Assembly (NCBI RefSeq): GCF_947501425.1
Contig: NZ_CANMVN010000010.1
Location: 174,149-238,148, forward strand
Source of the DNA: an uncultured Psychroserpens sp.
GTDB lineage: Bacteria; Bacteroidota; Bacteroidia; Flavobacteriales; Flavobacteriaceae
Length of the DNA stretch: 64,000 nucleotides
Reading direction: 5' to 3'
Shown: in pieces, positions 1 through 8,972 of the stretch
Layout: every line of letters begins with the position of its first letter
How positions within the stretch are numbered: position 1 is the first letter of the stretch
Position numbers and translations under genes: made by a program
The notes under the pieces: generated by a model
The model's input: the letters and a program-made list of their open reading frames with translations, nothing else
Told to the model about the DNA's origin: nothing
Database searches by the model: none

Positions 1-1581
1 AAAAAATATATCAACTTAGGGTTTGCTTATTCTAAACAACAAGCGCAACAATACGATGAAGCCGAAACCTTATTAATTCAAAATCTGGAATTTCTAGGAG
101 AGGACAAAGAGACCTTAATGAATCTTGCCAATTTATATTTAATTACAAATTCATTAGATTTTGCTGAAAGCACCTACAACAGATTGGCTAAAAACCCATC
201 AAACCAGATAGAAGCCATAAATGGATTGGCGCTAGTAGCGCACCTTCACGGAAAAGAGAAAAAGGCATTGCAACTAAGTACTAATGCATATAAGCTCTTA
301 GATTCTGATACTTCGGAAAAAGTTACACAACAAACCACTGAACGCTACATACAGGCTTTAATATGGAATAAAACTTTTAACAAAGCCGAGAGACTTATTG
401 AAGCTTTAATGCTCAAGCAACCTAATGAAAATTGGATTCTCGCATTAAGAGCAACATTAAATATTTACAAAAGTAACTTTAAAAAAAGTCTGGAAGATTA
501 CAATAGAATACTTGTAAATGATAGCACTTCATTTGATGGAAATCTCGGTAAGGCTAATGCTTTGAAAGCCTTAGGCTATTATGATGATGCCTACACTTCT
601 GCAGAAAACACATTAAAGTTTTACACCAATCAAAAGGATGCAATGAATTTTATAACTGTCTTAAATGAGAATTTTTCACCTGTCTTGGATTCCAGAACAT
701 CCTATACATTTGATAATGGCGATAATAAAGCTTTTTCATTTGGTACGAAGGTATCATTTCCAATAACAACAAAATTCAAACTCCTTGGAAGTTATAACTA
801 CAGAACTACAAACAATGCGGTAACTAAGATTAAAGCTAACTCTAATGATATATCTGTGGGGCTTTCTTACCAACTCCTAAATACAATTACATTTAAAGGT
901 ACAGCAGGATTAACTTCAGCTAGATCAGAAAACAACGATTTCACACAACTCTTAACAGATATATCGTTTCATATCAAACCTTTTAAAATGCAAACCTTAG
1001 ATTTAGGATACAAACGCGATATTCAAAGTTTTAATGCTGATCTCTTAGCACGAGAGATTGTTCAGAATAATTTTTATGCCAATTACAACCTAAGTTCAAA
1101 TTATAATCTTGGTTGGTTTACACAATATATGTATACATCACAAAACGACGAAAACACAAGACATTTACTATTTACCTCATTATATTATAACCTACTATCA
1201 AAACCGTCACTAAAACTCGGACTCAACTATCAATACATTACATTTAAAGAGCAGGTTCCTAATATTTACTTTAGTCCAGAATCATTTCAAGCAGGAGAAG
1301 TCTTTTTAAATTGGATCAAAGATGTAAATACAGCCAAACCAAAAACATGGTTCTATGAGTTAACGGCTGCAACAGGCATACAAATTATAGATGATGGCAC
1401 ACAGCAGAGCACCTATAGATTTCAGGGTAAATTAGGCTATAAGATTTCAGATCGAAGTATGTTTAATCTCTTTGGAGCACGCAGCAATATTGCCTCTGCT
1501 ACAGCTGCTGGTTTTACTTTTACAGAAATTGGATTACGATTTAAGTATCGATTTGGAGATCGGAATATTTTTAAGAAGTAG
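1..1581 (+). CDS. YaiO-like outer membrane protein with N-terminal TPR region (5' truncated)
   Basis: The frame is open from base 1, so the N-terminus and signal peptide lie outside the window; 526 residues are visible. The first ~200 visible residues are short amphipathic helical pairs (patterns such as 'YDEAETLLIQNLEFLGED') typical of tetratricopeptide repeats. The second half consists of alternating strands rich in Tyr, Phe, Asn and Ser and ends in 'LRFKYRFGDRNIFKK', as expected for an outer membrane beta-barrel. The TPR-plus-barrel layout resembles the YaiO family, sometimes found beside glycosyltransferases or exopolysaccharide genes, but such partners would lie to the left, outside the window. 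The role is unknown. Family assignment is inferred from architecture. Confidence 0.7.
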   Translation, partial: KKYINLGFAYSKQQAQQYDEAETLLIQNLEFLGEDKETLMNLANLYLITNSLDFAESTYNRLAKNPSNQIEAINGLALVAHLHGKEKKALQLSTNAYKLLDSDTSEKVTQQTTERYIQALIWNKTFNKAERLIEALMLKQPNENWILALRATLNIYKSNFKKSLEDYNRILVNDSTSFDGNLGKANALKALGYYDDAYTSAENTLKFYTNQKDAMNFITVLNENFSPVLDSRTSYTFDNGDNKAFSFGTKVSFPITTKFKLLGSYNYRTTNNAVTKIKANSNDISVGLSYQLLNTITFKGTAGLTSARSENNDFTQLLTDISFHIKPFKMQTLDLGYKRDIQSFNADLLAREIVQNNFYANYNLSSNYNLGWFTQYMYTSQNDENTRHLLFTSLYYNLLSKPSLKLGLNYQYITFKEQVPNIYFSPESFQAGEVFLNWIKDVNTAKPKTWFYELTAATGIQIIDDGTQQSTYRFQGKLGYKISDRSMFNLFGARSNIASATAAGFTFTEIGLRFKYRFGDRNIFKK

Positions 1582-1621
1582 GCACAGCAAACAATGTCCT
1601 AAGTATTCTTATAAACGGTAT

Positions 1622-2404
1622 CTATTTGGTTAATTCTATTTGAAACTTTGTAGCATCAAATGCCATTTTTAATCCTCTAAGATTAGGTTCAGTTTTATTA
1701 GTCTCAAATAATTCATTAAGATATTCGGTTTGCTTAGCAACTTTGCCTTTATCTTTTTTGAAGATTTGATATTTCAAGAGAAGTAAATTAGCCATGATTT
1801 CATCAGATATATCCAAATCACTTGCTTTAAGAAATTCGTCTAATGCACTTTTTACCTCAGCATCGTTTTCGGGTAGTTCATCAAACAGATAAGCATTAGC
1901 TAAATCAGATTTATTCATACTTGAGTAATCATTCTCGCTAGACATATCTTTCCTGTAGGTCATTTTGTTTCCATTTAAAAAATACCATCTCGTGTAGGAA
2001 TCGTTTTCTATTTTTATGTCTTTCTCAAATTCCTTTTTCTTTGTGCTCCAATTTGTAAAAGCAATTAAAAGCTCTGTTCCGTCATCTTTTTTCAATATTG
2101 CAAATCGGATTAAGTAATTCCTGTTTCCTGGTTTTTCAATTTCAATGTCTAATTTATTGTCTACTGAAACATACTTCATTAGAGCACTTAGAATAGAGGA
2201 AACATCTTCCGGACTTGCTTCTGGAAATAAGTTTTCTCTCAAAAACAGATCAATATAAAGATAATGGGTTAAATAAAATTCGTCTATTTTTAGATAATTA
2301 GACTCCGTTAAATTATCAGATTTTATTTTGATTTGTTCTGATTGAGCATATCCAAAATTTGTGAATATTATTAATAGTAAAATCGGAATTACTTTTCTTT
2401 TCAT
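1622..2404 (-). CDS. Hypothetical secreted/periplasmic protein
   Basis: A 260-residue protein that I do not recognise. It starts with a clear Sec signal peptide (positive 'MKRK', hydrophobic 'VIPILLLIIFTNFGYA', cleavage near AQ at residue 21). The mature part is Lys/Glu/Asp-rich, with no Cys and no transmembrane segment. Residues ~110-160 contain 'DDGTELLIAFTNWSTKKKEFE', which looks like an Ig-like or NTF2-like strand region; the last ~80 residues look helical. It converges on the YaiO-like gene with 40 bp between them. Probably periplasmic or surface-exposed. Confidence 0.6.
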   Translation of the reverse strand: MKRKVIPILLLIIFTNFGYAQSEQIKIKSDNLTESNYLKIDEFYLTHYLYIDLFLRENLFPEASPEDVSSILSALMKYVSVDNKLDIEIEKPGNRNYLIRFAILKKDDGTELLIAFTNWSTKKKEFEKDIKIENDSYTRWYFLNGNKMTYRKDMSSENDYSSMNKSDLANAYLFDELPENDAEVKSALDEFLKASDLDISDEIMANLLLLKYQIFKKDKGKVAKQTEYLNELFETNKTEPNLRGLKMAFDATKFQIELTK

Positions 2405-2520
2405 TTTAAACGTTTGTGTAGTGTATTACATGTTATATCACATCTAAGATAACATTATTTATTCAACAAGATTACACAACGTTTACCTTTTATTAAAAAT
2501 GAAACGGTAACAACATAAAA

Positions 2521-2546
2521 AAGGCAAAAGCTTTCGCTTTTGCCTT
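2521..2546 (-). terminator. Intrinsic terminator of the 865-residue T9SS gene
   Basis: Perfect 11-bp stem (AAGGCAAAAGC / GCTTTTGCCTT) with a TTTC loop. On the minus strand it is followed by a run of T, so it ends transcription coming from the gene that stops at 2606. Confidence 0.85.
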
Positions 2547-2605
2547 TACTCAAAACAACTTAACAGCAAATCTCCTTGTAAGTTGAATCAAGAACTAAAC
2601 TAGGG

Positions 2606-5203
2606 TTATCTAATTATTAATTTTAGGGGATTATATACATTTTGTCGACTTATAATTTTACAGAAATACATTCCAGCATCCAGTTGATTTCTATTCAGTC
2701 GTATTTCATTTGTTCCAAACTGAGCTCTATAACTTGTTTGGTATACTATTTTACCCAACTGATCAAAGACTACTAATTGTAATATTTCAGTTTGATTTGC
2801 CTTAAACTGTATTGTTGTATAAGTTGACATCGGATTTGGAATCGCAGAAACGCGTAAAGTTTGTACCTCCAATTCTTCAACAGATAAGGTGTCTTGAGAA
2901 AAACGCAAGTTTTCTAGAGTCATTTCTTTGGTGGTGGTTGTACCATCTAAACTCACCATTGTAAACACCACAGAAACCACATCATCTAAATAAGGATCAA
3001 CCCCATTGATCGAATCAAAACTAATTATCGGTAATACATAATCTTCATTAACATTAGATAATGTGATTGTCTTGTGGTATTGTTCTTCCCAATTTGAAAT
3101 ACCTTGCTTTACTAAAGTTACTTCTAAAGTTCCAGTACCTTTAGCACTAAATTTCAAACTGTTATAATCTGTAAGATCAACAGGCTTAAATCTTGGTGTT
3201 AAAGCTCTGTATGCTGCTACGTAACTATTGGTTGTGGCTTTTAATACAATATTACGCTCCAGCGGAAAATCAGTAATGTCATAAACAAATTCGTTTGGCA
3301 ATACTGCATAAGTATCTATGGTTGTATCTACCTGAGAATCATCAATTCCCCAGGGACCATCAGACATAAACAAATCATCAGGTGTTGCGATCCCGTCACC
3401 AATTCTGAATCCGATATCAAAGAGATGTCCAGTTTCTACTTGTAGGTTAGTGATGTAATTTTCGTTAAGATCTATGGTAGAATTTAGGGCTCCAAATTCG
3501 CTTGTTTCGGTAATTCTAAAACCAGCGTCAAAGGATACGTTTTCGCTAAAATTGGTATTAATGATTTGTAGGTCGAGGGCTCCATTAATATATTTTCCTT
3601 TTCTAACGAAAACTGAGGGAGGGATTGAATTATTATAGCTGGAAATAGGCTTTTGTACGTCTAGAAGATTCAATACTTCTTGTCCAAGTGCATAGAGATC
3701 ATCTACAGCATTAGTCCATATCTGAAAGTTATAATACGTTACATTTGCTTCATATTGATCAAGATTCCAATGGCTCTCTATGGCGAAGTTCTCTTCATTA
3801 TTAATCACTTTTGCCGACAAACTCAATACAAACTCATAAGTACCATCAGTGTTTTTTATAATCGACTTGATAAATGCTTGTCCGTTAATATCAATTGTAT
3901 TAACAGAGATTAATTCTGCTCCAAGTAGTCTATCGCATATGTATTTGGTGTGCTCATAAACGCCATTTTCTGTTTTTAAAGCCATAATAGTCGCTACTGG
4001 TGTATTATTCTCTAAATAATCAACTGCATATATTTCGGTAGCATTTGTGATATTGAGTAAATCTACAGGAGTAGATTCAATAACTTCATCTTCGTTGATA
4101 ACATCTAATGGAATAAAATCTTCAAGCGTAAATTCAGAATTGATAGTTCTTTGTAAATATGTACTTGATTTTGTGAGACGTCTTGCTGTATTTCTGTTAA
4201 ACACATACCCTGTTTTTATACGATTGAAATTTCGCTTATTGATTTGCTCAGATAATCTATTATTACTTTCTAAACCACCCTGATTCCCTCCACTAGTTGG
4301 AGGTGTGATTAAAGCACAGTCACCATATCCAGAACATGAAGGATCTTGGCAGTCGATGAGTCCATCACCATCATCATCAATGCCATTATCGCAAATTTCT
4401 TGCAATACTGGAGCTGTAGGACAGCGTGCGCCATCATTACTAGAACTGGAAGGACCAAAAGCAAATAAATTAGAATCCATACTACTATTAGCCACTAGTG
4501 TTTGTACATTTTGAATGACATAAATAGTTCCGGTTTGATTGGCAGACACATAAAATCTACCTTCGGCGTCAAAATAAACTGCACCATAGGTATAATTTAA
4601 ACCAGACAGAATTGGCACCTCTCCTATTGCCTGAACATTTCCGTTTGAAGCATCTATTCGATATAAAATATTTGTATTTTTTTCTACTGTATATAACATT
4701 CCGTCAACTGCATTAAACGCCCAATCATGAATGTTTATGTTTTGAGATAATACAGCCGTTTCCTGATGCTCAGTATAATTAACTGACTCTGGGTCAAGAT
4801 CAATTTTATAATATGTTGTCCCACCACCTTTAAGGTAATATATACCCTGTGGACTCACATCACCTACGTACCTGTTATTGGTAGGTAATTGGTCAATGTA
4901 GTATGTGGTAGTTGTAAAATTTTTTCCAATTCTAACAATAGTTTTAGCAGGAGAAGTTAAAGATCCCCAAATAAATCCATCAGCTGGATTGTATGCTGCG
5001 GCATTTACATTTCCTTGGGTGATATTTTCAGCTACCTGATATGAACTTCCAGAAGCTAGGTCAATAGCATAAACATCATTGTATTGAAATAGATATGCGT
5101 TATAGTCACAATTAAAAGGAATGTCTTGAGCATCAGAAAAGAAGCTCATTAAGATGGTTCCAAAAACGGTTAACCAAATTTTAGAATAGTAGTGTTTATA
5201 CAT
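2606..5203 (-). CDS. Large secreted protein with beta-propeller-like N-terminus and T9SS type A sorting domain
   Basis: 865 residues. A signal peptide (~1-26, 'SKIWLTVFGTILMSFFSDAQD') is followed by ~230 residues of propeller-like repeats ('YAIDLASGSSYQVAENITQG', 'LYTVEKNTNILYRIDASNGN'). At ~270-290 lies an Asp-rich calcium-binding-like loop 'CDNGIDDDGDGLIDCQDPSC' with paired cysteines. The middle is beta-rich and may contain a carbohydrate-binding or jelly-roll fold. The last ~80 residues (from 'SAIPNPMSTYTTIQFKANQT' to the C-terminal 'LKLIIR') form a classic T9SS type A sorting domain, so the protein is exported through the outer membrane and anchored or released. Its promoter carries the composite operator found at four places around the H-NOX/LytTR operon, making it the predicted secreted output of that pathway. 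The molecular function is unknown. Confidence 0.8.
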   Translation of the reverse strand: MYKHYYSKIWLTVFGTILMSFFSDAQDIPFNCDYNAYLFQYNDVYAIDLASGSSYQVAENITQGNVNAAAYNPADGFIWGSLTSPAKTIVRIGKNFTTTTYYIDQLPTNNRYVGDVSPQGIYYLKGGGTTYYKIDLDPESVNYTEHQETAVLSQNINIHDWAFNAVDGMLYTVEKNTNILYRIDASNGNVQAIGEVPILSGLNYTYGAVYFDAEGRFYVSANQTGTIYVIQNVQTLVANSSMDSNLFAFGPSSSSNDGARCPTAPVLQEICDNGIDDDGDGLIDCQDPSCSGYGDCALITPPTSGGNQGGLESNNRLSEQINKRNFNRIKTGYVFNRNTARRLTKSSTYLQRTINSEFTLEDFIPLDVINEDEVIESTPVDLLNITNATEIYAVDYLENNTPVATIMALKTENGVYEHTKYICDRLLGAELISVNTIDINGQAFIKSIIKNTDGTYEFVLSLSAKVINNEENFAIESHWNLDQYEANVTYYNFQIWTNAVDDLYALGQEVLNLLDVQKPISSYNNSIPPSVFVRKGKYINGALDLQIINTNFSENVSFDAGFRITETSEFGALNSTIDLNENYITNLQVETGHLFDIGFRIGDGIATPDDLFMSDGPWGIDDSQVDTTIDTYAVLPNEFVYDITDFPLERNIVLKATTNSYVAAYRALTPRFKPVDLTDYNSLKFSAKGTGTLEVTLVKQGISNWEEQYHKTITLSNVNEDYVLPIISFDSINGVDPYLDDVVSVVFTMVSLDGTTTTKEMTLENLRFSQDTLSVEELEVQTLRVSAIPNPMSTYTTIQFKANQTEILQLVVFDQLGKIVYQTSYRAQFGTNEIRLNRNQLDAGMYFCKIISRQNVYNPLKLIIR

Positions 5204-5228
5204 TGTTATTTACTAAAAGATTATGGAA

Positions 5229-5316
5229 CAAAACTAGGAGCTTAAACTGTTTATTTTTTAAAATTTCGCTTAGTTAAATCCAGATGAAGTTAAATGACAC
5301 TTAGCTATCGATGAAT
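5229..5316 (-). promoter_or_regulatory. Composite operator plus -7 box upstream of the T9SS gene (site B)
   Basis: On the minus strand an ATTCATCGATAGCTAA block starts at 5316 and a CGAAA block occupies 5268-5264. A -7 box TAGTTTTG (consensus TAnnTTTG) follows at 5236-5229, with exactly 27 bp between the GAAA and the box and 80 bp between the first A of ATTC and the T of the box. The second half-site 21 bp downstream is weak here. Sites A, C and D have the same geometry. The start codon of the 865-residue T9SS gene follows 26 bp after the box. Confidence 0.8.
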
Positions 5317-5331
5317 GGTATATAAATAACA

Positions 5332-5359
5332 AAAGACAAAAGAGAAATCTTTTGCCTTT
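5332..5359 (-). terminator. Terminator-like hairpin upstream of site B
   Basis: 12-bp stem on the minus strand (AAAGGCAAAAGA / TCTTTTGTCTTT, one G-U pair) with a TTTC loop, followed by a moderately T-rich run. It would insulate the T9SS gene promoter from read-through out of the operon or the small-RNA locus further upstream. Confidence 0.65.
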
Positions 5360-5509
5360 CGTCGTCCCATATACTAGTATTAACCCTTTTAAGGTTCAAC
5401 CATTTGTAGCGAATATAGCGTTAGGGTAAATATGCCAGAATAATTTTTCTATGGTTAGCGTTATTTAGGACTTAAATGACGTATATCTATAGATAGGTGG
5501 TACTAAAAC

Positions 5510-5586
5510 AATAAAGGCAAGAGAATATAAAAATTCTCCTGCCTAAATTTCTGCTATTAATCACAAAACTATGATGTTATGATTCT
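5510..5586 (-). ncRNA. Predicted small RNA A, downstream of the LytTR gene
   Basis: The site A promoter (-7 box at 5598-5591) points into a stretch with no ATG and no convincing reading frame, ending ~40 nt later in a hairpin. Transcription should start near 5586 and end near 5510, giving about 75 nt. The sequence just before the hairpin contains TTAATAGCAGAAAT, nearly repeated in the second predicted small RNA at 26.7 kb. No RNA family was recognised. Read-through to the second hairpin (5332-5359) would give about 250 nt. The evidence is promoter, operator and terminator only. Confidence 0.5.
5515..5544 (-). terminator. Terminator of predicted small RNA A and of the upstream signalling operon
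   Basis: 12-bp stem with one mismatch (minus-strand arms AGGCAGGAGAAT and ATTCTCTTGCCT, loop TTTTAT) followed by TTATTGTTTT. It lies downstream of both the LytTR stop codon and the site A promoter. Confidence 0.7.
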
Positions 5587-5590
5587 TAGA

Positions 5591-5678
5591 CAAAAATAGA
5601 CACCTATCGGCTAGTAATAGATAATTTTCGTTAGATCGAAAATCAAGAGCGATAGAATACAATTAAGTATCGATGAAT
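5591..5678 (-). promoter_or_regulatory. Composite operator plus -7 box just after the LytTR gene (site A)
   Basis: Minus strand: ATTCATCGATACTTAA starts at 5678, a related half-site (ATCGCTCTTGA) lies 21 bp on, CGAAA is at 5630-5626, and the -7 box TATTTTTG is at 5598-5591. The 27-bp and 80-bp spacings match sites B, C and D exactly. The operator begins only 5 bp after the LytTR stop codon and drives no protein gene, which suggests an RNA product. Confidence 0.75.
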
Positions 5679-5682
5679 GGTT

Positions 5683-6393
5683 TTAGAGTAAATTAAGACG
5701 CTTCATTAACTCTGGTCGATTTGAACGACTAACAGGAATAACGTCTTTTTTGATAAGCACACTATTGTCTTCAATGTCAATAATTTTGTTGACATTGATA
5801 ATAAATGAACGATGGACTTTTAAAAATAAATCGTTTGGTAATTTCTCTTCAATTTTTTTCAGGGTGGAGTGCACTGTATAGTTTTGACTCTCAGTTTTTA
5901 CATGAATGTAATCCCCTTTAGCTTCCACCAAATAAATACTTGGAATATCAATTTTGATGAGACGCCTGTCAATATTCACATACAAATCATTTCCTGAAGT
6001 AGTTTCAACTTTTTCAGATGAATCTAAACCAGTTGCAGTGACTGTTTTCGCGTTAGCTTTTTTTATAGCTTTTTGAAAACGTTCAAGTGTGATAGGCTTT
6101 ACCAAATAATCAACGATACAATCATACTCAAAAGCCTGAATAGCAAAATTTGAATCTGACGTTGTTAAAATAATCTTTGGAGGGTTTTTGAGTGTTTCGA
6201 TGAAATCAAAACCAGTAAAATCTGGCATATGAATATCTAAAAAAATTAGATCAATCTCATTTTGATTTAAATATTTAATGGCTTGTATTGCATTTGGAAA
6301 TTCCTCTAAAACATTAAGATGATCTACGTTTGAGCACAATTGAGCAATTATAGCTCTGGCTGTAGCTTCATCATCAATAATAATACAATTCAT
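5683..6393 (-). CDS. LytTR-family DNA-binding response regulator
   Basis: 236 residues. The receiver domain (1-~115) shows acidic pair Asp7/Asp8, phospho-acceptor Asp53 in 'LIFLDIHMPD', Thr77/Thr78 and conserved Lys99 ('LVKPI'). A linker leads to a LytTR DNA-binding domain (~130-236; 'IYLVEAKGDYIHVKTESQNY', 'FLKVHRSFIINVNKI'). LytTR regulators bind direct half-sites about 21 bp apart; three of the four operators described here (A, C and D) have such repeats, so this protein is the best candidate to bind them. It is the last gene of the seven-gene phosphorelay operon, 11 bp after the HPt gene, and is probably phosphorylated by that HPt protein. That flow is inferred from gene order. Confidence 0.92.
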   Translation of the reverse strand: MNCIIIDDEATARAIIAQLCSNVDHLNVLEEFPNAIQAIKYLNQNEIDLIFLDIHMPDFTGFDFIETLKNPPKIILTTSDSNFAIQAFEYDCIVDYLVKPITLERFQKAIKKANAKTVTATGLDSSEKVETTSGNDLYVNIDRRLIKIDIPSIYLVEAKGDYIHVKTESQNYTVHSTLKKIEEKLPNDLFLKVHRSFIINVNKIIDIEDNSVLIKKDVIPVSRSNRPELMKRLNLL

Positions 6394-6404
6394 GTAATAC
6401 TTAA

Positions 6405-6722
6405 TTATAACTGTTGCAAATAATTAGTTATGATGATTAATATGGATTCGAATTCATCTTGAAGTGTTGTTCTATCTTCTAATAAATTGTTTTCGAATGT
6501 AACTGCAGTCTCATAACTCTTCTCGAGGCCTAAAATACTAATTTTATGTTTAAGTTTATGAACATTCTCAGCTGCAAGTTTATAATTTTTGGCAGTTATG
6601 TTCTCATAATAGATTTTTTTCTCCTCTGGAAATTCGCCTTTAATGATGTCTATGAGTTTTTGTTCAAAACTCTTATCACCTCCAGACATACTGTGAATAT
6701 AAGATAGATTAGGTTGCTCCAT
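6405..6722 (-). CDS. HPt phosphotransfer protein
   Basis: 105 residues, all-helical, with the HPt signature 'AENVHKLKHKISILGL', in which His55 is the likely phosphorylated histidine. There are no other domains. Its start codon overlaps the stop of the preceding kinase gene by one base (TAATG), and the LytTR regulator follows directly. In a His-Asp-His-Asp relay it would carry phosphate from the stand-alone receiver (first gene of the operon) to the LytTR regulator. In the Pseudomonas NosP-NahK pathway an HPt protein (HptB) is also the downstream partner, which fits the FIST protein two genes upstream. Confidence 0.85.
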   Translation of the reverse strand: MEQPNLSYIHSMSGGDKSFEQKLIDIIKGEFPEEKKIYYENITAKNYKLAAENVHKLKHKISILGLEKSYETAVTFENNLLEDRTTLQDEFESILIIITNYLQQL

Positions 6723-7873
6723 TAATGCTTTTTTAAGGTAAAATAAAAGGTTGTGCCTTCATTAAGTTTTGATATTAGCCATATATTACCACCATACAAA
6801 TTGACTATTTTTTTTACTATAGATAAGCCAATACCTGTAGATGACATATTACTTTCCAGAGATTCAAAAGTCTTGAAAATCTTATCGAAGTATACATTAT
6901 CTATGCCTTTGCCATTATCTGAAATATAAAATTCCCAAAATCCATCTTTATCATTGGCTCCAATAGAGATTGTCCCTATAGGTTTATCATTGTATAGTAT
7001 TGCATTATCAATGAGGTTTTGAAATAACTGCTGTAATCTATATTTATCTCCTTTGATTATTGGTAATTCATGAGTTGTAATAGTGATATGATTAGGGACT
7101 TGAATGATTTTTAAAATATCCTCAATAAGTGTATTAACATCAACATCGTAAGTTTCAATTTGATTTTTTGCAATTGTTGAGTACTCTAATATCCCATTGA
7201 TTAAGGTATCCATTTTTTCAACACTATTTCTAATTAAGTGCAATTGTTGTTTCCCTTGTTTGTCAAACTTTTCTTTATAGTCTTCTTCTAACCATGAGGT
7301 TAATGTATCAATACTCCTTAGCGGCGATTTTAAATCATGTGATACCATATGAGCATAATCACTCAATTCTTGATTTCTTGATTCAAGATTATTTAACAAT
7401 TGTTGTTGTTCACTAAACGCTTTACAAGCTTTTAGACCTACAGAGAACTTATTGATAACAGGCTGTAATTGCAGTAAGTCTTTCGTTTTTAAATTATCTT
7501 TTTTAGAAAATAGAAACAAAAAACCCTGTTCAGCTAGACTGAAAATTGCTACTGTACCATTTTGAATATCAATTGGTGATATATCTTCTATAATTGAATT
7601 AGAATCAATAATCTTAGACTCTTGAATTGAATTGAGAAGCTCACTAACTATAGGGTTAGGGTTATGATTAATCTCTTGTCCTAAAGGAATAGAATAGCGA
7701 GATGTTATTTGGTTCTCATTGTACTCAAGGATCCAGGCTGCATTTAGATTTTTTCGTTTCAGAATTAACTTAAGAAACACATCGCAACTCTCCTTATAGT
7801 TTAACGATTTACCAATAGCCATCGAAAACTCGTAGAGTTGCAAGATATCTGATATGTGGTTTTCAATCTTCAT
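6722..7873 (-). CDS. Cytoplasmic histidine kinase (GAF-like sensor region), partner of the FIST protein
   Basis: 383 residues with no transmembrane segment. The first ~150 residues look like a GAF-type domain, a short coiled coil follows, then the HisKA box 'YAHMVSHDLKSPLRSIDTLT' with His179. The HATPase domain has N box 'NLIDNAILYND' and G boxes 'ISDNGKGID' and 'STGIGLSIVKK'. The catalytic half closely resembles that of the 652-residue kinase in the same operon ('VSHDLKSPLRSID' in both), so the two are likely paralogues. It begins directly after the stop codon of the FIST gene; NosP-type FIST proteins typically control a co-transcribed kinase. Lacking a receiver domain, it needs the separate receiver protein of the operon. 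Confidence 0.88.
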   Translation of the reverse strand: MKIENHISDILQLYEFSMAIGKSLNYKESCDVFLKLILKRKNLNAAWILEYNENQITSRYSIPLGQEINHNPNPIVSELLNSIQESKIIDSNSIIEDISPIDIQNGTVAIFSLAEQGFLFLFSKKDNLKTKDLLQLQPVINKFSVGLKACKAFSEQQQLLNNLESRNQELSDYAHMVSHDLKSPLRSIDTLTSWLEEDYKEKFDKQGKQQLHLIRNSVEKMDTLINGILEYSTIAKNQIETYDVDVNTLIEDILKIIQVPNHITITTHELPIIKGDKYRLQQLFQNLIDNAILYNDKPIGTISIGANDKDGFWEFYISDNGKGIDNVYFDKIFKTFESLESNMSSTGIGLSIVKKIVNLYGGNIWLISKLNEGTTFYFTLKKH

Positions 7874-8971
7874 TTATTCAAATAATCCTACAACAACTGT
7901 TTTATTATAAAAATCTAAAAAACCATCACCATAAGAAGATATTTCACCTAAAGTTAATGCACCTCCTATTGAGACGTCTGGATATTTACGTTTTATGGTT
8001 TGCGTTATCGCTGTTAACTCCTTATGAAAACTATCTTCCAAAAACAAAATTCGAGAGATACAATCTATAATTATAGCTTTTCTTGGGTTTTGTGCCTGGT
8101 TAACACTTTCTTGAGCAGCCATTTCAGCGGCATTGATAAGTGACTCTTGGTTACCATTAAGAATATCAACAAGTGTATTATCTTCTAATTCACCAACACA
8201 GATAAGCTCTCCTTTTTCATTAACCATTAATGGATCTCTAACAATACATTCGGCATTTTCTTTTACAATACCAAAAGGATATCCTTTAGCAATATCAAAG
8301 AAATTATTATCGGTAAATACTTTTTGAGAATGCGCTTCAACAACCTCTTTATATACTTGAAATGGATTTTTCCAATTGATTTCCTTAATAACGTTACCTT
8401 CTGCTTTGGTAACAATAAACGGACCATCAACTTTGTTCCATCCATGACGCACTCCAATTTTAGAACTCATCCGCATGACACAACCCACAGCCGCATCCTG
8501 GAAAAACCCATCATTGTTAAAAACACATGGGTTTTGCTCTAATGACAAGCTACCAGCTCCACCGCCAAAATAATTAGTTTGCATTCCGTAGTGTTCATAT
8601 AATTCGCTTAAATAATGAGAAATATTAGATGTTAACCCATCTACATAGGTGAATAAACTATACTCATGATTATTATCAAATGACATATTTGGAACCTGGT
8701 AATTTTTTTTACTTATATCTTTAATTAAAAACAAAGATTCTACATCATTAAGGGTATTAATGACAATCCCCTTTTCTAGTATGGTATTGCCGTGAATCAC
8801 TTTAGGAAACAGACCACCTATGAAAGTGACCTTAGCGTCATTAAGTTTAGAGATTAATTCATCTATATTGATCTCAGTATGCTCACCAAGAGAAATTAAT
8901 GCACTATTGTCTTTGACATGATTTGAAATTGCACTAACAATCTCTTCTATATTTGTACTTGTAATTAACAT
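7874..8971 (-). CDS. FIST N/C domain protein, NosP-like candidate nitric-oxide sensor
   Basis: 365 residues, cytoplasmic. The FIST N domain includes 'TFIGGLFPKVIHGN' (~48-62) and the Gly-rich 'TNYFGGGAGSLSLEQNP' (~140). The FIST C domain ends with 'YPDVSIGGALTLGEISSYGD' and 'NKTVVVGLFE'. Full FIST proteins of this length include NosP, a heme protein that binds NO and regulates a neighbouring kinase. Here the gene sits between two kinase genes, immediately before the 383-residue kinase, in an operon that also encodes an H-NOX protein. The FIST assignment is secure; heme and NO binding is inferred from family and context, and I cannot name the heme ligand with confidence. Confidence 0.85.
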   Translation of the reverse strand: MLITSTNIEEIVSAISNHVKDNSALISLGEHTEINIDELISKLNDAKVTFIGGLFPKVIHGNTILEKGIVINTLNDVESLFLIKDISKKNYQVPNMSFDNNHEYSLFTYVDGLTSNISHYLSELYEHYGMQTNYFGGGAGSLSLEQNPCVFNNDGFFQDAAVGCVMRMSSKIGVRHGWNKVDGPFIVTKAEGNVIKEINWKNPFQVYKEVVEAHSQKVFTDNNFFDIAKGYPFGIVKENAECIVRDPLMVNEKGELICVGELEDNTLVDILNGNQESLINAAEMAAQESVNQAQNPRKAIIIDCISRILFLEDSFHKELTAITQTIKRKYPDVSIGGALTLGEISSYGDGFLDFYNKTVVVGLFE

Positions 8972-8972
8972 A

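Noticed and set aside
5564..5571. Second -7-like box TAGTTTTG inside predicted small RNA A
   Set aside because: Would break the exact 80-bp operator-to-box distance shared by the other three sites; kept only as an alternative.
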